A model generated the notes under the pieces. The model had not been told where the DNA came from and did not search any database. It saw only the letters and a program-made list of their open reading frames with translations. A DNA stretch of 64,000 nt from contig NZ_JAGKSP010000002.1 in the NCBI RefSeq assembly GCF_017942085.1, forward strand, positions 434,001-498,000. Reading direction: 5' to 3'. Below are positions 35,133 through 42,026 of this stretch, piece after piece. The stretch comes from Paenibacillus lignilyticus (GTDB lineage: Bacteria > Bacillota > Bacilli > Paenibacillales > Paenibacillaceae). Within the stretch, counting starts at the first letter, position 1. Every line of letters begins with the position of its first letter. The position numbers were made by a program, and so were the translations under genes.

Positions 35133-35243
35133 CTAGAATAATAGGATTGGCGTAACGCCAACGCCATCAGAGAAATCACCGGCAGGCAACGTGGCGAGGA
35201 CCGTGTTCGTTGCCGTAGAAATCACTTTGATACTAGCACTAGC
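35133..35243 (-). pseudogene. C-terminal remnant of a YVTN-type beta-propeller protein
   Basis: Between the MFS stop codon at 35243 and the TetR terminator the minus strand reads ASASIKVISTATNTVLATLP followed by AGDFSDGVGVTPILLF and a stop. The IKVIxTATNTVxATxPxGD pattern is the repeat of YVTN/40-residue beta-propeller surface proteins. There is no start codon or ribosome site, and only one blade is left, so this is a relic of a deleted gene. Confidence 0.6.
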
Positions 35244-36580
35244 TAACGAAGCCCGCCGGAAGCTTGGGTTTGCCGCTTACCGGACAGCGAATACCAGAGC
35301 AGCATACATAAAGAGCCAATGCTAACGGCAATTAGAACGCCGTACACATATTCATAAGCGTGCATCAATGAATATTTCTTATGAAATTCAAGCAGCATGC
35401 CGCATACCGCAACAGATAACGATCCGCCAAAAAACTGGATGAGCTGCATAAGTCCCATACCTGATCCGATCAGCTCGGCCGGCAGTATACGCGACGTTTC
35501 ATTGTTTAACGATGCCAAAGTAGCGGATGCCGCAGGTGAGAAGAACAGATAACCGATCAAGATAACCAACGGCGATGCACCAAGCTCTTCTTTAAACAGA
35601 ATCATGACTGCCGCCAGCAGGCCATGCCCCAGGATCAGAAACCGCACATTGCCGTATTGATCAATCCAGCGTCCGAAGAAGCGCGTTAGAAAGGCTGATA
35701 ACACCGCTCCCGGTGCAATTAAGAGGCCAATCACCAAGGGTGATTTGTGGAATAGATTGGCGAGGGCCAAGGGCATCAGGAACAGGTTCCCGAGATTCAT
35801 GACTAAGATGCTGAAACCGACAACAAGCAGCTTCAAGTACTCAGGTTTCGATAAGAGCCGCGGATTAATGAACGTTTCTTTGCCGCGTTTGAGATGCCAG
35901 GCGTGTGCGACGATCGATAACAAGCCGGCAATCAGCCAGATAACCGAGCGCTGCGTAACGGCAATCAAGAGTGCCGCAGCATTCACGACCGTTAGAATGG
36001 CGCCGATCAAATCAAACCGAAACGGCTTCGGTTGTTCCTTTGGGAGCAGTCGCAGCAGAATCGGAAGCAGAATAAGCACGATGCAAGTGACGGCGAACAG
36101 TCCGTTCCAACCTATGTACTCGCTGATCAGCCCGCCGACGATCGGCCCGAGACCGAAGGCCATCGCCGAGCCCGCCGATATCATGGATATCGTTCTGCCG
36201 CGCCTTTCGTACGGAATATACCGGCTGGCAAGAACGAGTCCAAGTCCGGCCATCGCCCCGGCGCCGGCCGACTGCGCGATGCGAGCGAGCAGCAGCGTTT
36301 CGAAGTTCGTTGCGATGATGCCGATAATAGAGGAAAGCCCCAGAATCAAGAGTCCGATTGCCACCAATCTTCGAATCGGCAGCACGTCGGAGAGTCTGCT
36401 GTAAATCACCGTCGATAAGGCATATCCGATCGAGTAGCTTGAAACGATCCACGATCCAAGCACTGCCGAAACGCCTATATCTTGAATGATACTCGGGATG
36501 GATACGTTAAACATCGTCGTATTCATCACTACGATGAACAAGCCGAACGTCCAGACCGGCATTACGATTTTGTCATTCAT
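35243..36580 (-). CDS. MFS drug exporter, TetK/TetL-like group
   Basis: 445 residues with about 14 membrane segments. SIPSIIQDIGVSAVLGSWIV and YSRLSDVLPIRRLVAIGLLI carry the motif-A loop, and ARIAQSAGAGAMAGLGLVLA with RYIPYERRGRTISMISAGSA and FGLGPIVGGLISEYIGW follow the pattern of the TetK/TetL and QacA group of exporters. Tetracycline or another drug could be the substrate; the family alone does not decide. The gene lies upstream of a gene remnant and 40 bp downstream of the isochorismatase-like gene on the same strand. The start ATG is preceded by GGAAGGGAT. Confidence 0.87.
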   Translation of the reverse strand: MNDKIVMPVWTFGLFIVVMNTTMFNVSIPSIIQDIGVSAVLGSWIVSSYSIGYALSTVIYSRLSDVLPIRRLVAIGLLILGLSSIIGIIATNFETLLLARIAQSAGAGAMAGLGLVLASRYIPYERRGRTISMISAGSAMAFGLGPIVGGLISEYIGWNGLFAVTCIVLILLPILLRLLPKEQPKPFRFDLIGAILTVVNAAALLIAVTQRSVIWLIAGLLSIVAHAWHLKRGKETFINPRLLSKPEYLKLLVVGFSILVMNLGNLFLMPLALANLFHKSPLVIGLLIAPGAVLSAFLTRFFGRWIDQYGNVRFLILGHGLLAAVMILFKEELGASPLVILIGYLFFSPAASATLASLNNETSRILPAELIGSGMGLMQLIQFFGGSLSVAVCGMLLEFHKKYSLMHAYEYVYGVLIAVSIGSLCMLLWYSLSGKRQTQASGGLR

Positions 36581-36620
36581 GCTGATCCCTTCCTAATCGT
36601 TAGCGTTCCGTGCAAGCTTC

Positions 36621-37235
36621 TTATAATGCAGCAAGCAGCTCTTCCGTTGTTAGAATGGCATGTGCAAACGTAGGGCCGTTAATCTCATGCGCCGCATGCA
36701 TCGCTTCTTTACTGAAAGCCGATGTAGCATCTTTCACAAGCGTTACATGGTAGCCAAGCTCCATGCCGAAGCGTCCGGTCGATTCAATGCACGTATTGGC
36801 TATCATACCGATTAAGATGACTTTTTGTAAACCATGCATCTTGAGTTGATGATCGAGATCGGTGTTCGCAAACCCACTGCTGCCCCAATGCTCCTTGATC
36901 ATGACATCGCCTTGCTGAGGTTGAAAATCCGCATGAAATTCCCCGCCCCAAGAACCTTTCGCAAAGGACTGTCTTGCTTTAGCCCCCAGCTGATAAGGAG
37001 TCGGATGATTCCAAGTTTCGTAATCATCGGGTTCCGCTCTATGATGAGGCACGAAAAAAACTCGGATACCGGCCTTTCGAACCGCAGCAACAATTTCCCT
37101 GAGATGGTCGAGCAAGTTTACGGATTCGCTCACTTCTTTCGTTCGCGGGTAAATCTTCCCCTCCGGTGCCAAGAAATCGTTATAAGGATCCACCAGAAGA
37201 AGTCCTGTCGTTGTTTTGTCGTACATTGCGGTCAT
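36621..37235 (-). CDS. Cysteine hydrolase, isochorismatase family
   Basis: 204 residues. The catalytic triad of the family is visible: D16 (LLLVDPYNDF), K114 (VMIKEHWGSS) and C149 (IANTCIESTG). Members hydrolyse amides or isochorismate; without the partner domains of siderophore synthesis this stand-alone form is more likely a nicotinamidase-like or general amide hydrolase. Cytosolic, no signal peptide. It is divergent from the YjgB-like gene, and 40 bp upstream of an MFS exporter on the same strand, so the two may be cotranscribed. The start has AGGGAGCG before it. Substrate unknown. Confidence 0.88.
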   Translation of the reverse strand: MTAMYDKTTTGLLLVDPYNDFLAPEGKIYPRTKEVSESVNLLDHLREIVAAVRKAGIRVFFVPHHRAEPDDYETWNHPTPYQLGAKARQSFAKGSWGGEFHADFQPQQGDVMIKEHWGSSGFANTDLDHQLKMHGLQKVILIGMIANTCIESTGRFGMELGYHVTLVKDATSAFSKEAMHAAHEINGPTFAHAILTTEELLAAL

Positions 37236-37301
37236 ATCAAATACGCTCCCTTCCGTATGTTCAGTTTTCCCATAAACGACAAGATGAACCGGAATCGATA
37301 A

Positions 37302-37345
37302 TCGTAACTTTGTTGTTACTTTTTCGTTACCTTTCTGTCATTCAT
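37302..37345 (+). promoter_or_regulatory. Four 11-bp direct repeats resembling a PHO box
   Basis: Units start at 37302, 37313, 37324 and 37335: TCGTAACTTTG, TTGTTACTTTT, TCGTTACCTTT and CTGTCATTCAT. The 11-bp period and the GTNAC/GTCAT core match binding arrays of PhoB/PhoP-type (OmpR-family) response regulators. The last unit covers the -35 position of a -10-like TAATAT at 37363-37368, the usual activator layout. It lies 109-152 bp upstream of the YjgB-like start. Confidence 0.55.
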
Positions 37346-37453
37346 TTCGATGCCGGGCTCGTTAATATGTAGTTGTAAGGCACGGCACGGCAAGCCAAGC
37401 TAAGTTGTTCTCAACCGTCCTAGTCTACAATAATAAGAAGAGGTGTATACATC

Positions 37454-38074
37454 ATGTTGAAGAAGAATACAAAAACGAACTCATCGTTGAATATAGGAAG
37501 TAAATTAGCTCTAGCCGGATTGATCGCAGTAGGTTCCATGGCGGCAATCGCCCATTCGGATGTACACGCAGCGGCGGCTAAACCGGATACCAGCAGCATT
37601 AAAGCGCAGCAAGGCAGCACTTATATCAAGACGATCTACGCTCTTGCCAAAGAAGGGAAAATTCCCGGACTGAACGCAATCGCAGGCAAAACGCCAATCT
37701 CCGCCGTCCACTACAAATGGGGCGATCCGGAAGTCGGCGGCGACTTGAAAGGCAACCATTACGAAACGTACAATTTCGGCATGGGACAAGGCGCTTACGG
37801 TTTCGGAGTCAACAAATCCGGCGTCATCTACGATCTGCGTAATTTCGGTCAGTCTATCGATCAGACCGTTGGCATCAAGTCACTGACATTCGAGTCCGTT
37901 ATCAAAACGCTTGGTATGCCTAAAGAAGTTCGCTTCACCGGCACCGACAAAATCTACGTCTACCACCCGTCAACGAAATACGAATTGAAATTCGTCGGTC
38001 CTAGCAAGGTGATTAAAGGCAAAGTCGCTCACATCGATCACGTTAACGTGTACGCGGGCAAAGCGAATCTATAA
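37454..38074 (+). CDS. Secreted YjgB-like (DUF4309) protein
   Basis: 206 residues. A signal peptide (KLALAGLIAVGSMAAIAHSD) is cleaved near residue 41 (VHA-AAA). The mature part (YIKTIYALAKEGKIPGLNAI, then ISAVHYKWGDPE and YNFGMGQGAYGFGVNKSGVI) matches the DUF4309 family, represented by YjgB of Bacillus subtilis, with a small alpha/beta domain repeated to TLGMPKEVRFTGTDKIYVYH. The role of the family is unknown. GAAGAGGTG lies 9 bp before the ATG. The PHO-box-like array upstream suggests control by a two-component system, perhaps phosphate. It has its own terminator and is divergent from the cysteine hydrolase. Confidence 0.88.
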   Translation: MLKKNTKTNSSLNIGSKLALAGLIAVGSMAAIAHSDVHAAAAKPDTSSIKAQQGSTYIKTIYALAKEGKIPGLNAIAGKTPISAVHYKWGDPEVGGDLKGNHYETYNFGMGQGAYGFGVNKSGVIYDLRNFGQSIDQTVGIKSLTFESVIKTLGMPKEVRFTGTDKIYVYHPSTKYELKFVGPSKVIKGKVAHIDHVNVYAGKANL

Positions 38075-38129
38075 TCCGCCTCAGCGTGCGTAGGAGGATA
38101 AAACCCGCTCGGGTTCGGCTTACTCTATG

Positions 38130-38179
38130 AAAAAACCGCCCCTCTTCGGCCTTCTTGGCCAAGTAGAGGCGGTTTTTTT
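38130..38179 (+). terminator. Terminator of the YjgB-like gene
   Basis: Stem AAAAAACCGCCCCTC / GAGGCGGTTTTTTT with one bulged C, a loop that can itself pair (GGCC/GGCC), and a seven-T tail. It works in both directions on paper. Confidence 0.92.
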
Positions 38180-38190
38180 CTTTCATCATC

Positions 38191-38362
38191 ATTCTAACGA
38201 ATCCTGGAGGTCTTATTTGGCCCGATACCCCCATCCTGAAATTCTAACGAATCCAGGAGGTCTTACAAAAATAGCCCAAATTGACGAAATAAGACCTGTA
38301 CGATTCGTTAGAAATGAAATAGGGCGTAATTTACTAAAATAAGACCTCTACGATTCGTTAGC
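38191..38362. repeat. Family A repeat locus 3 (two direct, two inverted copies, 50-bp pitch)
   Basis: Direct copies start at 38191 and 38241 (TCTAACGAATCCTGGAGGTC and TCTAACGAATCCAGGAGGTC). Inverted copies run from 38286 and about 38336 (AAGACCTGTACGATTCGTTA and AAGACCTCTACGATTCGTTA). The pitch is again 50 bp in both orientations. The locus lies between two terminators, in a gap with no gene, so it is probably not part of a normal transcript. Confidence 0.9.
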
Positions 38363-38402
38363 GCATCATAGTGAAGCCAAAGTGCATCAGATCGCCTGCA
38401 CA

Positions 38403-38432
38403 AAAGAGCCGTAATTATTTACGGCTCTTTTT
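38403..38432 (-). terminator. Terminator of the YtxJ/hydrolase pair
   Basis: Stem AAAGAGCCGTAAAT-like: AAAGAGCCGT / ACGGCTCTTT around AATTATTT, T-rich on both ends; it lies 27 bp after the ytxJ stop codon. Confidence 0.88.
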
Positions 38433-38458
38433 CGCTTTAAATATGGAGCACCTTCACG

Positions 38459-38797
38459 TCAGTCCAGTACAGCCGCGATATGAGCTTTCGTGACCGCCCA
38501 GTGGGAGGCAGTCCAATACTTAGCCTTGTCTTTGATGACAATCATTTGCGGGGATTCATGTTTCACATTCAAATCCTCTGCAATCCGATTGGAAACCGGG
38601 CGGGATTCAATCACTTTGACAAGCGTGTAATCCGCTCCTTGGTTCGGACTGCCCTTCAAGTAGTTCTCATATTCCTGAAGCGCGTTCGCGCTGACCGGGC
38701 ATGTCGTGCTGTGTTTCAAAATCACTTGCTCCCGCTCGGATGACCTCGCAAGCATGTCGTTCCACTCTTCGAGCGTCGTAATTTCTCTCCAATCCAT
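38459..38797 (-). CDS. ytxJ: Bacillithiol-system redox-active protein YtxJ
   Basis: 112 residues with a thioredoxin fold. The start MDWREITTLEEWNDMLARSS, the monothiol site KHSTTCPVS (one cysteine, with serine in place of a second) and SPQMIVIKDKAKYW with the cis-proline match YtxJ, a bacilliredoxin-like protein that removes bacillithiol from protein thiols. It acts in the cytosol. The gene lies 31 bp downstream of the alpha/beta hydrolase gene on the same strand, and a terminator follows. Presence of YtxJ supports a bacillithiol-making Firmicute. Confidence 0.92.
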   Translation of the reverse strand: MDWREITTLEEWNDMLARSSEREQVILKHSTTCPVSANALQEYENYLKGSPNQGADYTLVKVIESRPVSNRIAEDLNVKHESPQMIVIKDKAKYWTASHWAVTKAHIAAVLD

Positions 38798-38828
38798 TCG
38801 AGTTCCTCTCCCTTTGCTTCAATTGTTG

Positions 38829-39890
38829 TTACGTTCCGAAAAACTCCGTCAACAGCTTCACGGTTTCTTGCGGGCTCTGCTCTGAGATCCAGTGTCCCGC
38901 TTTATTTATTTTGACCATTTTCATGTCAGTTGCATTTTGCTTCAGAAACTCTTCAAGCGTATGGGCGGTGGAATCCCAGCCGGCAATACCCAGTGCTGGT
39001 ACGGACAGCTTCTTATAGGTTTTCAGATCATCGATATCTTGTCTGAATGTGTTGTACCACCCATTGCTTGCGCGAATCGCATCAGGACTTGAATATGCCG
39101 AATAGTAGATATCTTTGGTCTCCTGCGTCATTGGCGGTTTGCCGCCAAATGCCAAATAATTGAAGAGCCAATCTTGAAAAATACTCATTTGTTTGCCTTG
39201 CAGCAGCTTCTCCGGCAAGTCCGGCACGGAATTTAATGAAAACCACCACGGATAAATTGGACGTTCTTTATCGCTCATAACATATACGCCCGGCGGGGGT
39301 AAGAGCGGAAGGTTCAGAAATCCTTCGAAGGGATGAGGAACATCCATCATCACTAGTTTTGTCGTAGCCTCCGGGTATTGGGCTGCATACGCATAAGCGA
39401 CCTGTGCCCCGATATCATGTCCTACCATGTGAACCTTGTCATAACCAAGCTCTTTGACGAGCGCATGAACATCGGACGACAAGGTCTTCTTATCGTAGCC
39501 GGTCGGCGGTTTGTCGGAGCTGCCCATTCCGCGATACTCAACGACATACACGTGATACTTCTTCGCCAGCTCCGGCATAATTTTGTGATACGCATACCAG
39601 TTTTGCGGCCAGCCCGGGAGAAGGAAGAGCGGTTTACCCTTGCCGCCTTCAACATAGTGAAGCGTGACGCCATTGACCTTTTTGTATCCGTTTTTGAATC
39701 CGGGAACCTTCTTGATAAGCTCCTGATCCGAGAACTTCTTGATGTTCAGCTCTGGGTCAGCCGGATGCTGCTTACCTGAAACCACAGCCATTTCACTTCC
39801 ACTATCGTAACCTGTGAAAGCGGAAAGAAACACCATCATCATCAACGACAAAGCCAACAAGCCGACCACTTTTGCATGCCTTCTTACCAT
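38829..39890 (-). CDS. Exported alpha/beta hydrolase, epoxide-hydrolase-like
   Basis: 353 residues from ATG at 39890, chosen because GGAGGAATAGGA lies directly upstream; the open frame runs eight codons further. A hydrophobic N-terminus (VVGLLALSLMMMVFLSAFTG) is a signal peptide or anchor. The fold shows the oxyanion motif LPGWPQNWYAY, YRGMGSSDKP, the nucleophile D in MVGHDIGAQVAY and the histidine in NKAGHWISEQSPQ. An aspartate nucleophile, not serine, points to epoxide or haloalkane hydrolase chemistry. It is followed closely by ytxJ. The natural substrate is unknown. Confidence 0.87.
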   Translation of the reverse strand: MVRRHAKVVGLLALSLMMMVFLSAFTGYDSGSEMAVVSGKQHPADPELNIKKFSDQELIKKVPGFKNGYKKVNGVTLHYVEGGKGKPLFLLPGWPQNWYAYHKIMPELAKKYHVYVVEYRGMGSSDKPPTGYDKKTLSSDVHALVKELGYDKVHMVGHDIGAQVAYAYAAQYPEATTKLVMMDVPHPFEGFLNLPLLPPPGVYVMSDKERPIYPWWFSLNSVPDLPEKLLQGKQMSIFQDWLFNYLAFGGKPPMTQETKDIYYSAYSSPDAIRASNGWYNTFRQDIDDLKTYKKLSVPALGIAGWDSTAHTLEEFLKQNATDMKMVKINKAGHWISEQSPQETVKLLTEFFGT

Positions 39891-40031
39891 TCCTATTCCT
39901 CCGCATAAGCGCATCTGTTGATGGCTGTTTTATTGAAGACATTGCAGCCTTCCAGCTGCACGCCATTCACGCCATTATTATTAATCAGATACGTTGCGGT
40001 TATTACAAGGAGCCGGCTGGTCGCTGCTCCC

Positions 40032-41210
40032 TTATTGTGAAGTAAGCTTCGTGTAATAACGACTAAACGTTATGGAATAAATGAGTACATAGATGACGAT
40101 TAGTGCAGCAGCCAGATTGAAGATGACCAAGGAGACGTTCAGATTGAAAAATTGAGTCAGGATGCCGACAGCGACGGGCGGAACGATAAATCCGAAGTAC
40201 GCGCATAGATAAAAGGCTGAGATCACTCGCGGACGTTCTTCCGGCTTCGGCAATTGCCCGGCAAATCGTAAAGCAACCTGAAACGTCCATCCGGCACCGA
40301 TCCCTTGGATGAAGATCCCGGCCCAAAGTAAAATCAAGCTCTCTGCCTGACCGGAGAACACGATCAACCACGATCCAATGGCAAGAGATAAAATTGCCAA
40401 TCTCATTCGTGTAACCGGATTGCGCGGCCAAGGGAAGAACTGCATCAGCGCGCCTCCGCCCAGCAGCAATAGGATTAACAATCCGGAAATGGACAAATTG
40501 TTCGTGTGAAGGACATGTTTAACGAATGATGGGATTAGGGAGAACACGACGCCCCCTAATGTAAAGACGGTAAAGATCGGCAGTCCGATAAAAGACCAGA
40601 AATGAGCGCTAATATTGTCAGGTACGCCAAGCGATATTCTAGCCTTAGCTTGCTTCTTCGCCTCTAAGTCCTCGTGTTTCGGCATGAACTCCAGCACAAT
40701 TAAGGAACTGATCAACATGACGAGCAGAATCCAAAACGGCATACGAAGCGGTTGAACATCCAGGTATTGGACGATTAAGCCCGAAATGGCCGGTCCAAGA
40801 CCGAAACCAATATTCACCACGACCCCCGATAGCTTGAGTGCCGTACCCACTTTTTCTTTGGCGGTTTGTTTCAATAGAAACGCGCTGGCTGTACCCGTAA
40901 AAGCACCATACGCGATACCCTCCAAGATTCTTGCCGCATACAGCATCCAACTACTGGAGCTAATGATGAACAGCAGCGTTGATGCAATCGATATCCAAAT
41001 ACTGTAACGAAGGACTCGTTTCAATCCCCAAGCGCTCCCCCTCGCGCCTACAATCAGTAAAGTTGGCAGCAGAACTGCCGCATAGACGGCAAACAAAATC
41101 GTAATCTCCAGACTGCTGAGCTTATAGTGCTCCCCATACAACGGGAATAAAGAAGAAATATAAGTGGCTCCACAGGACATGATTAGAACAACCCAAAGCA
41201 TTTTTTTCAT
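40032..41210 (-). CDS. MFS exporter with 12 membrane segments
   Basis: 392 residues. The N-terminal half has YGEHYKLSSLEITILFAVYA and RILEGIAYGAFTGTASAFLL, and the motif-C-like VVVNIGFGLGPAISGLIVQY, which marks an exporter. The C-terminal half carries the second bundle (GIFIQGIGAGWTFQVALRFA). A drug or sugar-efflux role is likely. The MarR-family gene lies 200 bp upstream on the same strand, and the motif ATATGCCCCTAT occurs twice in the gap, so MarR control is plausible. The start is preceded by AAGGAGTGGAGAG. Substrate unknown. Confidence 0.85.
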   Translation of the reverse strand: MKKMLWVVLIMSCGATYISSLFPLYGEHYKLSSLEITILFAVYAAVLLPTLLIVGARGSAWGLKRVLRYSIWISIASTLLFIISSSSWMLYAARILEGIAYGAFTGTASAFLLKQTAKEKVGTALKLSGVVVNIGFGLGPAISGLIVQYLDVQPLRMPFWILLVMLISSLIVLEFMPKHEDLEAKKQAKARISLGVPDNISAHFWSFIGLPIFTVFTLGGVVFSLIPSFVKHVLHTNNLSISGLLILLLLGGGALMQFFPWPRNPVTRMRLAILSLAIGSWLIVFSGQAESLILLWAGIFIQGIGAGWTFQVALRFAGQLPKPEERPRVISAFYLCAYFGFIVPPVAVGILTQFFNLNVSLVIFNLAAALIVIYVLIYSITFSRYYTKLTSQ

Positions 41211-41322
41211 AAGATCTCTCCACTCCTTTATTAAGAAACATGCGCGTTCCCCACATAACCTTTAGTTTGCTACCGGATGACCTGATTATTACAAGCAGTG
41301 ATCGAATGATGGTTATAGTCTT

Positions 41323-41403
41323 ATATGCCCCTATTTAACAGGTGCTCGCACATCGAAACGACGATAATGGCGAATCCTACACTACCGTCAGATATGCCCC
41401 TAT
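41323..41403. promoter_or_regulatory. Direct repeat ATATGCCCCTAT before the MFS gene
   Basis: Two identical 12-bp words at 41323-41334 and 41392-41403, 69 bp apart, lie between the MarR stop codon and the MFS start. A near copy (ATATTCCCCTAA) lies upstream of the MarR gene. They are candidate regulator sites; they are not palindromic, which is unusual for MarR. Confidence 0.4.
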
Positions 41404-41410
41404 CTATCCG

Positions 41411-41848
41411 TTATGCTTGAAGGCTGACACCAACAACGTCATCCATCATGTTTCTCATCGACGCTGCATGTTCGGCACCGAATTTCCCTTCAAACTCGGC
41501 CTGAGCACGTTCCCAGCCGATTCTTCCGATCTCCATTCGGTTTAAGCCTTCATCGGTTATGGACACGATTCTGGCGCGCCGGTCCCGTTCGCTTACCTCA
41601 ATTCGAACCAAGCCGTCACGCTCGAGCGGCCGAAGATTATGTCCGATTGTGGCCCGATCCATTGTCATCAGCTCCGCGAGCTCATTCATCGTCTGTGCCC
41701 CGCGGTTCTTCAGGTAACCTAATATCGCGTATTGCGTAGCCCGCAGTCCCGAGCCGGTCTCTGACAAGCAGGTATCATAGAACCGGGTAATATGACGTGC
41801 GGCACGTCTCAACTTGGTACAGTTGCAGAGCTCCATGTTGGTCATCAT
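41411..41848 (-). CDS. MarR-family regulator with N-terminal CNC motif
   Basis: 145 residues. The winged helix is clear (QTMNELAELMTMDRATIGHN, then LRPLERDGLVRIEVSERDRR and ARIVSITDEG). The start MELCNCTKLRRAARHITRFY carries two cysteines two residues apart, a feature of a MarR subgroup that may sense oxidants or electrophiles through thiols; that is inference from related proteins. It lies upstream of an MFS exporter on the same strand and is divergent from the germination operon. The most likely target is the exporter. Start choice between two nearby ATG codons is uncertain by four residues. Confidence 0.88.
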   Translation of the reverse strand: MMTNMELCNCTKLRRAARHITRFYDTCLSETGSGLRATQYAILGYLKNRGAQTMNELAELMTMDRATIGHNLRPLERDGLVRIEVSERDRRARIVSITDEGLNRMEIGRIGWERAQAEFEGKFGAEHAASMRNMMDDVVGVSLQA

Positions 41849-41905
41849 GTTTAACGCACACCTCCAAACGTTGTTGCCTCATTCGCATAAACTTATATTA
41901 GTCTC

Positions 41906-41918
41906 ATATTCCCCTAAT
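41906..41918. promoter_or_regulatory. Third copy of the MarR-region motif
   Basis: ATATTCCCCTAAT, 58-70 bp upstream of the MarR start, differs by two bases from the ATATGCCCCTAT pair before the MFS gene. Autoregulation would fit. Confidence 0.3.
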
Positions 41919-41958
41919 TGCAAGTGGGATAACATGGCCGACTTCAATTTGTCACATT

Positions 41959-41988
41959 GTATAGAAATGGGCATCCCGTAACATAATG
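41959..41988 (+). promoter_or_regulatory. Possible sigma-G promoter of the germination operon
   Basis: GTATA at 41959 fits the sigma-G -35 pattern GYATR. After an 18-base spacer comes CATAATG at 41982, which differs from CATNMTA only in the last base. It lies 39 bp before the first gene. Forespore expression is the normal control of ger operons. Confidence 0.5.
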
Positions 41989-42026
41989 GTGTTAATCATA
42001 CCACAGGTGTAGGCAAGGAGCATACG

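Noticed and set aside
37302..37345. Iteron-type plasmid origin
   Set aside because: Four 11-bp units directly over a promoter -35 position fit a response-regulator array better; no replication gene is near.
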